Origin: Leeuwenhoekiella sp. MAR_2009_132
GTDB lineage: Bacteria > Bacteroidota > Bacteroidia > Flavobacteriales > Flavobacteriaceae
Assembly: GCF_000687915.1 (NCBI RefSeq)
Contig: NZ_JHZY01000002.1
Location: forward strand, 868,001 to 932,000
Reading direction: 5' to 3'
Length of the DNA stretch: 64,000 nucleotides
The translations under genes and the position numbers were made by a program. Under the pieces are notes generated by a model that was given only the letters and a program-made list of their open reading frames with translations, did not search any database and was not told where the DNA came from. Below are positions 1 to 9,613 of this stretch, in pieces (the first letter of the stretch is position 1; each line of letters opens with the position of its first letter).

Positions 1-570
1 TATGCCGTATTTAGCCCATTCTACAGCCAGAGACCGCGTCATTGCCAGTACTCCGGCTTTTGCTGTTGCACTGGGTACAACGTATGAAGAACCCGTCCAA
101 GCGTAGGTTGTTACTATGTTTAAAATAGTTTTGTTTTTTTCGCCAGCATCAATCCAATGTTTTCCGAAGGCAAGCGTGCAGTTTTTGCTTCCTTTTAAAA
201 CAATATCAATTACTACATCAAAAGCATTTGCCGAAAGCCGCTCTGTTGGAGAGATAAAGTTTCCTGCTGCATTATTGAGTAAAACATCTACACTACCAAA
301 TTTCTCAACAACAGCATCGCGCATTGCTTCTACCTGCTCATAATCACGTACATCACATTGCACTGCAAAGCAGTTTCCGCCGGTTTCTTCTTCTAGTGCT
401 GAAGCTGTAGTTTTTAATTTATCAAGGTCACGCGAACTAATAGCTACGTTGGCACCTAATTCAAGAAAATATTTAGTCATAGATTTACCCAAACCGCTTC
501 CGCCGCCTGTAACTACTACTGTTTTTCCTTTAAGCGCATCGTCGCGCAACATTTTATCGGTATAGCTCAT
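1..570 (-). CDS. SDR oxidoreductase, 2,4-dienoyl-CoA reductase-like (3' end outside window)
   Basis: Only the first 190 codons are present; the gene runs off the left edge. The product begins MSYTDKMLRDDALKGK and has the NAD(P)-binding glycine motif TGGGSGLGK, the NNAAG motif, and a TTYAWTGSS...SATAKAG stretch. In the mitochondrial DECR1 subgroup this segment carries the catalytic Tyr and Lys at the same spacing, so I favour a dienoyl-CoA reductase of beta-oxidation over a generic ketoreductase. It lies 99 bases downstream of the methylmalonyl-CoA mutase genes on the same strand, which fits a fatty acid/propionate catabolic context. The family is certain; substrate specificity is inferred from the motif. 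Confidence 0.85.
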   Translation of the reverse strand, partial: MSYTDKMLRDDALKGKTVVVTGGGSGLGKSMTKYFLELGANVAISSRDLDKLKTTASALEEETGGNCFAVQCDVRDYEQVEAMRDAVVEKFGSVDVLLNNAAGNFISPTERLSANAFDVVIDIVLKGSKNCTLAFGKHWIDAGEKNKTILNIVTTYAWTGSSYVVPSATAKAGVLAMTRSLAVEWAKYGI

Positions 571-669
571 TTTATAGTATTTAATTCTTTATGCCTGTTT
601 AAAAGGCTTAGATTGAATAGTTAAGTTCAATTAATTTTAATTTTCGCACAGAAACCCTATATCTATAAC

Positions 670-2802
670 TTAGTCTTCAAAACTTTGCATCAAAACTTCT
701 AAGATAGAAATGGCGGCTTCACTTATTTTTGAGCCGGGACCAAAAATAGCTACAGCACCGGCATCAAATAAAAATTGATAATCTTTCCGCGGAATAACAC
801 CACCTACAATGACCATAATATCTTCACGATCTAATCGCTTTAATTCCTGAATTACTTGCGGCACTAATGTTTTATGACCTGCCGCGAGCGAACTTATGCC
901 CAGAATATGTACATCATTTTCTACAGCTTGTTTTGCTGCTTCTTTTGGTGTTTGGAATAAAGGACCAATATCAACGTCAAAACCTACATCTGCATAGCCG
1001 GTTGCAACCACTTTAGCACCACGATCGTGACCATCCTGACCCATTTTTGCAATCATAATACGCGGGCGTCTTCCCTCTAATTCGGCAAAACGATTTGCGA
1101 GTTCACGGGCTTTTGCAAAAGCAGGGTCCTTTTTAACTTCTTTACTATACACGCCTGTAAATGATTTTATTTCTGCTTTATATCTCCCAAATACCGATTC
1201 TAAGGCTGTCGAAATTTCACCTAAAGTCGCTCTGTTACGAGCAGCCTCTACGGCTAAATTTAATAAATTACCGCTTCCTTTTTCTGCAGATTCAGTTAAA
1301 GCTGCTAAAGCCTGAGTAACTAATTGTGTATTCCGATCTTCTTTTACCTGAGCCAGACGTTCTAGTTGTGATTTACGCACGGCATCGTTATCTACTTCAA
1401 GAGTGACAATATCATCTTCAGTCTCGAGTTGGTATTTATTAATTCCCACAATTACATCACGACCACTATCTATGCGCGCTTGTTTGCGTGCTGCAGCTTC
1501 TTCAATTCGTAATTTTGGTATTCCTTTTTCTATTGCTTTAGTCATTCCGCCCAGTGCTTCAACCTCTTCAATAAGTTTCCAGGCTTTTTCTGCTATTTCA
1601 TGTGTCAGTGATTCTACATAATAACTACCGGCCCAAGGGTCTACGGTGCGGGTGATTTCGGTTTCTTTTTGTAGATAGATTTGTGTATTACGTGCAATAC
1701 GTGCAGAAAAATCTGTAGGTAATGCGATCGCCTCATCTAGTGCATTTGTATGTAAACTTTGAGTACCGCCAAAAACAGCGGCAGCAGCTTCAATTGTCGT
1801 GCGCGCAACATTATTAAATGGGTCCTGTTCGGTTAAACTCCATCCACTAGTTTGGCAGTGGGTACGTAGCGAAAGAGATTTTTCATTTTTAGGATTGAAT
1901 TGCTTCACGATTTTTGCCCAAAGCATTCGGGCAGCACGCATTTTTGCAATTTCCATAAAGTGATTCATCCCAATACCCCAAAAGAAGGATAAGCGAGGTG
2001 CAAAACTGTCTATAGTCATTCCCGCAGCTAAGCCAGTTTTTAAATATTCGAGACCGTCTGCAAGCGTATAGGCCAGTTCAATATCTGCGGTAGCACCGGC
2101 TTCCTGCATGTGGTAACCCGAAATAGAAATCGTATTAAATTTGGGCATTTTTGCCGAAGCATATTCAAAAATATCTGAAATGATACGCATTGAAGGAGTA
2201 GGTGGGTAGATGTAGGTATTTCTAACCATAAACTCCTTTAAAATATCATTTTGTATGGTGCCTTGAAGTTGTTCGGGTTTAATGCCCTGCTCTTCTGCGG
2301 CAACAATGTAAAACGCCATTATAGGTAGCACCGCACCGTTCATCGTCATCGATACGCTCATTTTATCTAACGGAATCTGATCGAAGAGAATCTTCATATC
2401 TTCAACCGTATCAATAGCTACACCGGCCTTACCTACATCACCTTCTACACGCTCGTGATCACTATCATAACCACGATGTGTAGCAAGGTCAAAAGCCACC
2501 GAAAGTCCTTTTTGACCGGCCTTTAAATTACGTCTATAAAAGGCATTGCTTTCTTCGGCAGTAGAGAATCCTGCATATTGTCTAATTGTCCACGGTTTAC
2601 GCACATACATGGTGCTGTAAGGGCCCCGTAAAAAAGGTGGTATTCCTGCAGCAAAATCAAGATGCTTTAAATCACTAATGTCGTTAGAAGTATAGCGCTT
2701 TTTAATGTGTATTTCTTCTGCAGTAACATTTGATTCTGCAGTAACAGATATGGTTTTATGGTCTGTTTTTAGTTTAAGATGTTGAAGGTTTTTTCTACTC
2801 AT
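670..2802 (-). CDS. mutB: Methylmalonyl-CoA mutase, large (catalytic) subunit
   Basis: The 710-residue protein interconverts methylmalonyl-CoA and succinyl-CoA with adenosylcobalamin, linking propionate, odd-chain fatty acid and branched amino acid breakdown to the TCA cycle. The substrate-binding barrel covers roughly residues 45-560, with the [17 protein letters not shown] segment (63-79) and the SGYHMQEAG motif (228-236). The C-terminal cobalamin domain carries the base-off ligand motif DGHDRG, with His592. Length and domains match the normal catalytic subunit (also called scpA). The start overlaps the end of mutA by 8 bases, indicating translational coupling. Confidence 0.97.
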   Translation of the reverse strand: MSRKNLQHLKLKTDHKTISVTAESNVTAEEIHIKKRYTSNDISDLKHLDFAAGIPPFLRGPYSTMYVRKPWTIRQYAGFSTAEESNAFYRRNLKAGQKGLSVAFDLATHRGYDSDHERVEGDVGKAGVAIDTVEDMKILFDQIPLDKMSVSMTMNGAVLPIMAFYIVAAEEQGIKPEQLQGTIQNDILKEFMVRNTYIYPPTPSMRIISDIFEYASAKMPKFNTISISGYHMQEAGATADIELAYTLADGLEYLKTGLAAGMTIDSFAPRLSFFWGIGMNHFMEIAKMRAARMLWAKIVKQFNPKNEKSLSLRTHCQTSGWSLTEQDPFNNVARTTIEAAAAVFGGTQSLHTNALDEAIALPTDFSARIARNTQIYLQKETEITRTVDPWAGSYYVESLTHEIAEKAWKLIEEVEALGGMTKAIEKGIPKLRIEEAAARKQARIDSGRDVIVGINKYQLETEDDIVTLEVDNDAVRKSQLERLAQVKEDRNTQLVTQALAALTESAEKGSGNLLNLAVEAARNRATLGEISTALESVFGRYKAEIKSFTGVYSKEVKKDPAFAKARELANRFAELEGRRPRIMIAKMGQDGHDRGAKVVATGYADVGFDVDIGPLFQTPKEAAKQAVENDVHILGISSLAAGHKTLVPQVIQELKRLDREDIMVIVGGVIPRKDYQFLFDAGAVAIFGPGSKISEAAISILEVLMQSFED

Positions 2803-4156
2803 CCTTTAATCGTTTTTGCTCAACTTCTTCTGCAAGACGTTTTGTAATAACCGGTTCAATTAATGTTTTACGCGGGTTCATTTTTAGAAAAGGATAAAGA
2901 TCAAGATCGTGCTTCATACGATCATCAGGGTTTTGGTACGTATTTGTACCTACTAAAAGTTTTTCGCCTTTATCAAAAGCTTCTTGCTCTTTAGCTGCAG
3001 AAGTTTTTATCTTTTTCTGAATTTTTCCTTCTATTAACTGGGTTACAAAACCACCACCGGCTTCAATATCTTTAAATAGACTTAAGGCTTGTTCAGCAAA
3101 TTGCTGCGTGAGATTTTCTATATAATAAGTACCGTCTGCAGGATTTGAGACCAGGTCAAAATAACTCTCGTGCTTTAGGAGCAATAATTGATTGCGTGCA
3201 ATACGCTGCCCAAAATCATTAGTTTTATGGTAAATCGCATCGTAAGCGAGATTGCAAATACTGTCTGCACCTCCCAAAACGGCACTCATACATTCGGTGG
3301 TTGTGCGTAACATATTGGTATTATAATCATACAAAACCTTATTACGTAATGCCGGTTTAGCAATAATGTGACAGGTTTCGGGTAAACCATATTCGCTTGC
3401 CAGTGTTGCATAAAGCAAGCGTAGCGCTCTTATTTTTGCAATCTCAAAGAAATAATTAGAACCTATTGCAACTCTAAATGTGAAGCGTTGACTTTGTAAT
3501 AAATCTCCATAATGATTAAAGTACTCATTTGTTTGGGCAAGAATATAAGCCAATTCCTGAACAATAGTAGCCCCGGCGTTATGGTATACAGAAGAATCTA
3601 TACCTACAACTTTATCGTTTTTTGCGTTTAAAAGAAGTTCTTTAAGCTGGTAGCGATCTTGTTTTAAATCTGAAAACCAATTGCCATTAGCAGCGAGATT
3701 TCCTATAATATCAATATTTAGAAAACAAGTAAATCCTTTATCTTGGGTTTTTTCTGAAAGTGCTGTAAAAAAAGAAACATCTAAAAAAGAAAAAATAAAA
3801 TAGAGGTTCAGGTTTTGCTGCGGAAGATTTTCTAGTAATTGATCAATGTTGAACTTATGATCTGCCTTAAACTGAAACGCTTCAACTCCTTTTGAAAGCA
3901 GTTCTAGTACCTTAAGAGCTGCAGTTTCTGGCTTCTTAATGTAAATTTCTTCTGCAATAGACCAGCTTGTAGGATGACCGGGAATCGATAAGGAATTCAA
4001 ATCTTCACGGTGGTAAAAGGGTTTAATATGTATCCCTTCTGGACTTGACCACAACAGCGTTTCATTATAATCTGCACCAGCCAGATCATATTGTATTTTC
4101 TGTTTAAAGGCTTTAGCCGTAACCGGATTAAATTCTGAAAATAAAGCGTTATCCAT
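2795..4156 (-). CDS. mutA: Methylmalonyl-CoA mutase, small subunit, without cobalamin domain
   Basis: This 453-residue protein aligns by eye with the barrel half of the catalytic subunit: [15 protein letters not shown] here matches [15 protein letters not shown] in MutB. It ends before any cobalamin-binding domain, and no DxHxxG motif is present. Small subunits of this family are non-catalytic partners that stabilise the large subunit. The actinobacterial version is longer and keeps a degenerate cobalamin domain; short forms appear usual in Flavobacteriia. It overlaps the upstream cell-division gene and the downstream mutB by 8 bases each. Confidence 0.95.
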   Translation of the reverse strand: MDNALFSEFNPVTAKAFKQKIQYDLAGADYNETLLWSSPEGIHIKPFYHREDLNSLSIPGHPTSWSIAEEIYIKKPETAALKVLELLSKGVEAFQFKADHKFNIDQLLENLPQQNLNLYFIFSFLDVSFFTALSEKTQDKGFTCFLNIDIIGNLAANGNWFSDLKQDRYQLKELLLNAKNDKVVGIDSSVYHNAGATIVQELAYILAQTNEYFNHYGDLLQSQRFTFRVAIGSNYFFEIAKIRALRLLYATLASEYGLPETCHIIAKPALRNKVLYDYNTNMLRTTTECMSAVLGGADSICNLAYDAIYHKTNDFGQRIARNQLLLLKHESYFDLVSNPADGTYYIENLTQQFAEQALSLFKDIEAGGGFVTQLIEGKIQKKIKTSAAKEQEAFDKGEKLLVGTNTYQNPDDRMKHDLDLYPFLKMNPRKTLIEPVITKRLAEEVEQKRLKDE

Positions 4157-4487
4157 CGTTCTCTTCTGTTTTTAGGCTGTCTTCATATTCAATGATAAAA
4201 ATCTCTTCCTTATCTTTTTTCATATAATATTCTTCACGCGCAAATCGCTCAAGTTCTTCGCTGTCTTTGAGTTTGTTAATTTGCTCGCGATCATTTTTTA
4301 TTTCTTGTTTAAAATAGGCGCGGTTGCCCTCAAGCTTATCTATCTCATCATTTAATTCTTTATGAATAAACCATGAATTGGTGTCAAAAAACACCATCCA
4401 GATTGTAAAAATCAATAAAATAAGCACGTATTTGTTTCCCAAAATACGGAACCACTTTTGTTGACGGAGTTTTTTTAATAAAGACAC
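4149..4487 (-). CDS. DivIC/FtsB-like septum formation initiator
   Basis: A 112-residue single-pass membrane protein. The N-terminus is basic (residues 1-19), followed by a membrane segment (YVLILLIFTIWMVFF) and a charged coiled coil (about 40-90) ending near REEYYMKKDKEEIFIIE. This matches the DivIC/FtsB family, in which the coiled coil pairs with FtsL in the divisome. It sits 16 bases after udk and overlaps mutA by 8 bases, so a division gene is embedded in a metabolic operon. Family assignment is secure; a role in this organism is by analogy. Confidence 0.88.
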   Translation of the reverse strand: MSLLKKLRQQKWFRILGNKYVLILLIFTIWMVFFDTNSWFIHKELNDEIDKLEGNRAYFKQEIKNDREQINKLKDSEELERFAREEYYMKKDKEEIFIIEYEDSLKTEENDG

Positions 4488-4503
4488 GTTACAGCTAATT
4501 TAA

Positions 4504-5112
4504 TTAAACCAATCGTTGATTTATAATACTGCGAACGATATCTATCGCCACGTTGTTGTATCGGTTATAAGGTATGATAATATCTGCATACTCTTTAGTA
4601 GGTTCTATAAATTGCTGATGCATAGGTTTTAATGTAGTCTGATAACGGGTAAGCACTTCTTCTAAATCTCTGCCACGCTCAGCAATATCACGCTTTAAAC
4701 GACGTATTAATCGCTCATCTGAGTCTGCGTGAACATATATTTTTATATCAAAAAGGTCGCGTATTTCGGGGTGGGTAAGTATAAGAATACCTTCTACGAT
4801 AACTACTTTACGCGGGTGTGTGATAACCTTGTCACTGGTACGATTATGTTTTACAAAAGAATAAACAGGTTGTTCTATTGTTTCACCTTGTTTCAACTGT
4901 TCAAGATGCTGACATAGCAATTCAAAATCAATAGACTTAGGGTGGTCAAAATTTATTTTTACACGCTCATCATAGCTTAAATGAGACGTATCTCTATAAT
5001 ACGAATCCTGAGAGATTACGGTTACCTCGCCTTCCGGTAGTTCCTGAACAATTTGATTTACCACGGTTGTTTTACCGCTACCGGTACCGCCGGCTATTCC
5101 TATAATAAGCAT
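4504..5112 (-). CDS. udk: Uridine kinase
   Basis: The 202-residue kinase phosphorylates uridine and cytidine in pyrimidine salvage. The P-loop GGTGSGKTT is at residues 8-16, followed by ISQDSYYRD, a nucleoside-binding motif, and DHPKSIDF. The C-terminal TKEYADIIIPYNRYNNVAIDI stretch is typical of bacterial Udk. It is the first gene of the udk-divIC-mutA-mutB run, with a promoter-like element a few bases upstream. Confidence 0.96.
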   Translation of the reverse strand: MLIIGIAGGTGSGKTTVVNQIVQELPEGEVTVISQDSYYRDTSHLSYDERVKINFDHPKSIDFELLCQHLEQLKQGETIEQPVYSFVKHNRTSDKVITHPRKVVIVEGILILTHPEIRDLFDIKIYVHADSDERLIRRLKRDIAERGRDLEEVLTRYQTTLKPMHQQFIEPTKEYADIIIPYNRYNNVAIDIVRSIINQRLV

Positions 5113-5124
5113 AAAAAATAATTT

Positions 5125-5136
5125 AGCGCAAAAATA
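5125..5136 (-). promoter_or_regulatory. Putative -7 promoter element before udk
   Basis: Read on the minus strand this is TATTTTTGCGCT, which contains the Bacteroidota -7 consensus TAnnTTTG, 12 bases from the udk start codon. A short inverted repeat, GCACT-A-AGTGC (5148-5158), lies just upstream. The same 12-mer occurs before two other genes in the window. Confidence 0.4.
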
Positions 5137-5183
5137 GGAAACTTAACGCACTAAGTGCATCATAGTATTTACCGCTTATTCAC

Positions 5184-5224
5184 AAAATAAAAAAGCACCT
5201 TCAAATAGGGATTAGAAGATGCTT
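5184..5224 (-). terminator. Terminator after the YeeE/YedE pair
   Basis: Arms 5193-5202 and 5215-5224 pair over 10 bases with one mismatch. On the minus strand the hairpin is followed by TTTTTTATTTT. It lies 48 bases after the restored stop of the frameshifted YeeE half, which supports that stop as the original gene end. Confidence 0.7.
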
Positions 5225-5271
5225 AATACTTTATATTTAGATTAATATCGCTTGAGGATCTATTATAAATA

Positions 5272-5684
5272 TTAATGCGGAAGTTTATGTTTTACAATTC
5301 CGTAGATAAAGGTGCCCAGAAGGGCTCCTAAAATCACAATTAAAATCGATAGATAACCTGCGCCGGCAAGTACATACATTGGTCCGGGCAGGCACCTGCC
5401 AATGCCCATCCTAAACCAAATAATATTCCGCCAATAGCATAGCGAGCAACACTTTTATTTTTGGGCTTCAGGTGCATATCCTGTCCTTTAATTGCTTTTA
5501 TGTCAAAGCGTTTTATGATTTGTACTCCTATTACGCCCAGAACTAATGCAGATCCTATAATACCATACATATGGAAAGAACCAAATTCAAACATTTCAAA
5601 AATGCGAAACCAGGACGCCGCCTCAGATTTATACATTACGATACCAAAAAAAGTACCTATTATTAGATAAACTATTGTTTTCAT
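5272..5684 (-). pseudogene. YeeE/YedE family protein, second half, with apparent one-base deletion
   Basis: The family transports thiosulfate or related sulfur species across the inner membrane; Bacteroidota often encode the two halves as separate genes. The start at 5684 reads membrane protein normally up to LGWALAGACP, then goes out of frame and stops at 5340 after an unrelated tail (DQCMYLPAQVIYRF). In the other frame the expected continuation, GPMYVLAGAGYLSILIVILG, runs to a TAA at 5272, giving about 137 residues. The family motif GACPGPM would be intact if one C/G were restored in the CCCGG run at about 5384-5388. Either the gene is recently broken or this is a base-call error. Everything outside that point looks undamaged. 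Confidence 0.85.
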
Positions 5685-6241
5685 TATGCGAAAATTAGGG
5701 GATAAATAAAATGAATCATTATAAGGCCGCCTGTAAAAAAACCTATAACTGCAATAAGCGAGGGTAATTGTAAATTACTCAATCCTGAAATGGCATGACC
5801 ACTGGTACAGCCTCCTGCATAGCGGGCTCCAAAGCCCACAAGAAACCCACCAATGATTAAAATAAACCAGTTCACAGGATTACTTAATGCTTCTAGACTA
5901 AAAATTTCGGTAGGGAGGTAGGCTTCCCCTGCGCTGTTGATCCCGTATCCCTTTAAAGTAGTGATAACATCTGGAGCAAGTTCAACCGTGTTGTTAGACA
6001 TAAATTGTGAAGCAAGAAAGCCACCTAGAACAGCACCTACCATTACGGTAAGATTCCATTTTTCATTTTTCCAATTAAACTTAAAAAAGTCTGATGCTTT
6101 ACCTGCACCTGTAGCAGAACATAAGGTTCTAAGATTTGAAGACATCCCAAATTGTTTACCTGCATAAAGAAGTATAAACATTGTAAGGGCGATTAAAGGG
6201 CCGGCAACATACCAGGGCCAGGGATTATAAATCCAATTCAT
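5684..6241 (-). CDS. YeeE/YedE family sulfur transporter, first half
   Basis: A 185-residue inner-membrane protein with about five hydrophobic segments. It carries the family motif GARYAGGCTSGHAISG near residues 140-155, whose Cys is conserved in thiosulfate transporters of the TsuA/YeeE type. The second half begins on the next frame with a one-base overlap (TAATG), so the two halves are translationally coupled and presumably act together. The substrate (thiosulfate versus another sulfur species) is inferred from the family and from the sulfur-related genes 3-6 kb away. Confidence 0.88.
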   Translation of the reverse strand: MNWIYNPWPWYVAGPLIALTMFILLYAGKQFGMSSNLRTLCSATGAGKASDFFKFNWKNEKWNLTVMVGAVLGGFLASQFMSNNTVELAPDVITTLKGYGINSAGEAYLPTEIFSLEALSNPVNWFILIIGGFLVGFGARYAGGCTSGHAISGLSNLQLPSLIAVIGFFTGGLIMIHFIYPLIFA

Positions 6242-6527
6242 ATTTAGGGTTTAATAGGGTTTATTATATAACTGTCTATAAGTCGAGCAAAGAACTACAA
6301 ACTTGCATGAGATGTACGTAACCTGAGTTACACAGATTGATTAAAATGAAGAATTAGAGTACTCTATTTTGCAAAAAGTTCAATTAAAATACTTCTAATT
6401 GCTAATGCGCTAATTGTGTTAAACAAATCTGATTTTTAGGTATTAACCTATTAAATTAATCGAAATTGGACTAAGCAAATACTTAAGTAAACAGTTGTTA
6501 ATCATTAATGCATTTATAATTTAAACT

Positions 6528-7319
6528 ATGCGACTACGTATTACCTGTAATTTGAAGTTTGAAATTGTAGTACCTACCCCATTTATTCTCATGCTCAGAC
6601 CACGCAGCGGAAGTCAGCAGTGGGTAGAACGTCAGGAGTATGAATTAACGCCTAGCACTGCTGTAAGCGAGTTTACAGATAATTATGGTAATTTGTGTCA
6701 GCGATTAACAGCTCAAGAGGGTTTGTTTTCTATAGCTACAACCTCAGACGTTGTCACTTCAGAATATAGTGACCAAAATTTTGGAGCTCCTTTTGTTGAA
6801 ATTCAAAATTTACCAGATTCAATATTGAGTTATTTATTACCCAGTAGGTATTGCGAGTCTGATTATTTTAACGATCTCGCTGTTACAATCACTCAAGGTC
6901 AATTACCTGGTTATAATCAAGTGGCAGCAATAACAGAATGGGTGCGTACTACTATAAGTTATATACCCGGCAGTAATAATGAACCCTTATCTGCGGTACA
7001 GGTAAACAATAAACGCTATGGTGTATGTAGAGATCTTGCACATTTAGGAATTGCACTATGCCGCAGTTTAAGCATTCCTGCACGTATTGTAGTGGGGTAT
7101 TTATACAATTTACAACCTATGGATATGCACGCCTGGTTTGAAGCCTATATAGGGAACAGATGGTACACCTTTGATGCTACACAGCGAGGAGCACAAGGAG
7201 GTTACGTTATTCTGGGTTTAGGACGCGATGCCGCAGATGTGGCTGTTTTTAACCAATTTGGACCATCTGTATTTCCCTATGAACAGCTTGTAAAAGTTGA
7301 GCGTATTGCTGAATTTTAA
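6528..7319 (+). CDS. Transglutaminase-like cysteine protease-fold protein
   Basis: A 263-residue cytoplasmic-looking protein with no signal peptide. The transglutaminase-core triad is visible: Cys167 in YGVCRDLAH, His201 in MDMHAWFEAY and Asp216 in YTFDATQ. The N-terminal half (1-110) is a beta-rich region common to this bacterial subfamily. Such proteins are predicted proteases or amide-processing enzymes; the substrate is unknown. It stands alone on the plus strand, divergent from the YeeE genes across a 286-base gap. Confidence 0.85.
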   Translation: MRLRITCNLKFEIVVPTPFILMLRPRSGSQQWVERQEYELTPSTAVSEFTDNYGNLCQRLTAQEGLFSIATTSDVVTSEYSDQNFGAPFVEIQNLPDSILSYLLPSRYCESDYFNDLAVTITQGQLPGYNQVAAITEWVRTTISYIPGSNNEPLSAVQVNNKRYGVCRDLAHLGIALCRSLSIPARIVVGYLYNLQPMDMHAWFEAYIGNRWYTFDATQRGAQGGYVILGLGRDAADVAVFNQFGPSVFPYEQLVKVERIAEF

Positions 7320-7398
7320 TGAGATAAGTTTACTTACCATATAGATTGAGCATACGCTGAACTCCATTCATTTTTTGTCTAAAAATTGTCAATATTTA

Positions 7399-8625
7399 TT
7401 AATTAAATATAGAATAGCCAAATATTAGAGAAGTACCTCTAAAGTTGGAATCCCAATTTGGATAAATACCTAAAAGGTTTCGTTTTAAATCATGTCTTAA
7501 TTCTATACTGTATCTATCTCTAAATTTATAACCTAATCCCAAAGCTAAATTGGGATTACTTCTAATATCTAACGATGTTTTATTTCTACCTTCACTTCGT
7601 TCAAAATCTACTGAAGAACCAAAATCTATACTAAACTGATACAGTACGTTTACAAATAATTTTGAATTATTATTTATAAATAAATAATGTCTTAAACCTA
7701 AAGGTATTTCAATACTTTGATAATCGACAGTACTTGTCAACTCTGTATTAAAACCTTCATTGGGATCAAAATATTTAGTTTTATAAGATTGATAGGTAGG
7801 CTCTAGCGTTAATGCCCATTTATTATTATTGAATGGAAGAATAAATTCGGCTTCAATACCTAGTCTTAATGAGAGTTCACTTTCAAAATCGGTATCTCTG
7901 TCATTTCTAGAAGAATTTTCAATAGATAACGCGCTCGATTTTAATCCCGGTCTAAAGGTTAAATTAAATATATCGCGCTCAGGCTCCAGTTCTGCAACTT
8001 GAAAATCTGGGTTTATACATTTATTGTAATCAACAAAGTAATTTATAAGATCACGCTTGCCATACTCTATACTTTCTAAATCTGAATTCTTTTTGTTATC
8101 ACAATTTACCTCGTTAAAGAGTTGTTGTAAATAATAGTTGTTTGATCCTAATTTACTATTTGAGGTTAGGTATTGCTTATAAATTAACTGCTTGATTTCT
8201 GAATTCTTGGTACTGAAAAAATAACGACTTAGTTGTCCCTCACGATAAAAGTAAAGATTCGCATCACCTTCAACCAGTATTTTTAATAATACGGTCTCAT
8301 TAATAAATTCAGGTTCGCGGTTTTCATCAAGATCTTTAATTTTATTACTTGTTTTATCAATATCTACAGTGGCTTTGACATATTTAGATTTATTAATAAC
8401 TGAAAATTCTTGGATATTAGCAATTACAGCCTTTTGAATATCACCATTATCGGTAAGCATATATTCAATTTCTGTAGGATTATTGTTCCAATCATAGTTC
8501 TTGATTAAGCATTCAATTTTATTTCCAGAATTATTTATAAAGTATCCTTTTTCAAACGACGTTTGAGCAAAACATTGGACTCCTATAGTCATTAAAATAA
8601 ATACGAAAAAAGTAATTTTTGACAT
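7399..8625 (-). CDS. Exported protein with predicted outer-membrane barrel, function unknown
   Basis: The 408-residue product has a signal peptide (MSKITFFVFILMTIGVQCFA, cleaved before QTSFEKG). Residues 20-205 form a non-barrel domain of unknown function that includes a cysteine-containing EVNCDNKK segment. Residues 215-408 show alternating beta-strand patterns (FILPFNNNKWALTLEPTYQSY, SIEIPLGLRHYLFI, YSIELRHDL) and end in a strand plus Phe-Asn, as porin-like barrels do. The DNA is noticeably AT-rich compared with its neighbours. I do not recognise a specific family. Confidence 0.7.
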   Translation of the reverse strand: MSKITFFVFILMTIGVQCFAQTSFEKGYFINNSGNKIECLIKNYDWNNNPTEIEYMLTDNGDIQKAVIANIQEFSVINKSKYVKATVDIDKTSNKIKDLDENREPEFINETVLLKILVEGDANLYFYREGQLSRYFFSTKNSEIKQLIYKQYLTSNSKLGSNNYYLQQLFNEVNCDNKKNSDLESIEYGKRDLINYFVDYNKCINPDFQVAELEPERDIFNLTFRPGLKSSALSIENSSRNDRDTDFESELSLRLGIEAEFILPFNNNKWALTLEPTYQSYKTKYFDPNEGFNTELTSTVDYQSIEIPLGLRHYLFINNNSKLFVNVLYQFSIDFGSSVDFERSEGRNKTSLDIRSNPNLALGLGYKFRDRYSIELRHDLKRNLLGIYPNWDSNFRGTSLIFGYSIFN

Positions 8626-9118
8626 GTGTTGTTAATTTACAGTTGATTATTAGAAATAATAATTACGAAAATAGAATTAATTATAATTTAATATTTACTG
8701 AATTCTGTAAAATTTAAAATTTATGGAGTTATACAAATCGTATTGTTATTTATTATAATTCTAATAATTACTCTGAAAATCTATTAAACCTTATCTTCTC
8801 TACAAATAATAGAGTACACAGAGTCTTTTAAACTTAAAAAGGCAACGGAAAAATGAAATATCAATTTCCGTTGCCTAAGCTCATAAATAGATTGCTTAAT
8901 GATTTTACTTTAGCATTAAGAGTATCTAACTTTTCTAATTATAGGGATATATTAAAGTAAGTAATTACTTTTTATGAACTGTTTCTGCATGTGTTGCAGT
9001 ATTCATTATGAATTTTTTTAGCTCAAAGCAGGAGATTAATCAAGCTTTTTAAAACATTACTAAATGAAAATATTAATTTTCAAAATTTAGCGTAGTGTGA
9101 GCTAATGATAATAGTACT
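8626..9118. other. 493-base gene-poor, AT-rich stretch
   Basis: It holds the promoter side of the barrel gene, a strong minus-strand hairpin (8836-8876) and 243 bases of unexplained DNA before doxX. Only peptides of under 15 codons are open, for example a 13-residue frame at 8965-9006 on the minus strand. A weak AT hairpin (AAAGTAA/TTACTTT, 8954-8971) is also present. The unexplained part could be a long 3' untranslated region, a small RNA or a decayed gene. Confidence 0.5.
8836..8876 (-). terminator. Intrinsic terminator far downstream of doxX
   Basis: Perfect 12-base arms AGGCAACGGAAA (8840-8851) and 8865-8876 flank a 13-base loop. On the minus strand the stem is followed by TTTTT, so it ends transcripts coming from the doxX side. 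Confidence 0.8.
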
Positions 9119-9526
9119 TTAGTTCTTTACGAGAACGGATGATTTTTTTCTTCTACCCCAAATAATAAATAAAGCGATGCCCAATAAAAAAATATTCATT
9201 CCTATAGCTGTAAATTCACCTCTTGATGCGTGAAATATTGCGGCAAAAACCATCACCAGCGCTAAGCCCATAGCTGCCCAGATAGTAAGAACAGGTTTTA
9301 ACTTAAATACCGCAGGTAGAACTAAACCAAGACCTCCTAAAATCTCCGTGAAGCCTATAAACCTTACTAAACTGAGTGGAGTAGAAGTAACCCAGGGTAA
9401 CGAATCTGCTAAGACTTCAACAGGTTGTGAGATTTTCATCATTCCTGCCATAATAAACATTGCGGCTAATAGCCCTTGCGCTATCCATAATATAATGTTT
9501 AATGCTTTGTTTTTTTGATTTGCCAT
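9119..9526 (-). CDS. DoxX family membrane protein
   Basis: A 135-residue protein with four membrane segments (about 9-28, 50-70, 76-96, 104-124) and the family features MAGMMKISQP and GFTEILGGLGLVLP. DoxX proteins are linked to thiosulfate:quinone oxidation in archaea and to redox or sulfur stress in bacteria, but most bacterial members lack a proven activity. It is downstream of a Crp-type regulator and near sulfur genes on the same strand, which suggests a redox role; this is inference. Confidence 0.85.
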   Translation of the reverse strand: MANQKNKALNIILWIAQGLLAAMFIMAGMMKISQPVEVLADSLPWVTSTPLSLVRFIGFTEILGGLGLVLPAVFKLKPVLTIWAAMGLALVMVFAAIFHASRGEFTAIGMNIFLLGIALFIIWGRRKKSSVLVKN

Positions 9527-9613
9527 TTTAAAATTCTTTTAGATTAGTAGCGCACAAAATTGAAGCAGAAAAGATTATCTAAACTTAAGATATCTTAAGA
9601 AATGGAAATTGCA

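Noticed and set aside
5340..5684. Programmed frameshift in the YeeE half
   Set aside because: No slippery heptamer with a downstream pseudoknot is evident, and a one-base loss explains the data more simply.
8965..9006. 13-residue minus-strand frame (MNTATHAETVHKK)
   Set aside because: Too short, no conserved partner recognised and no ribosome-binding signal.
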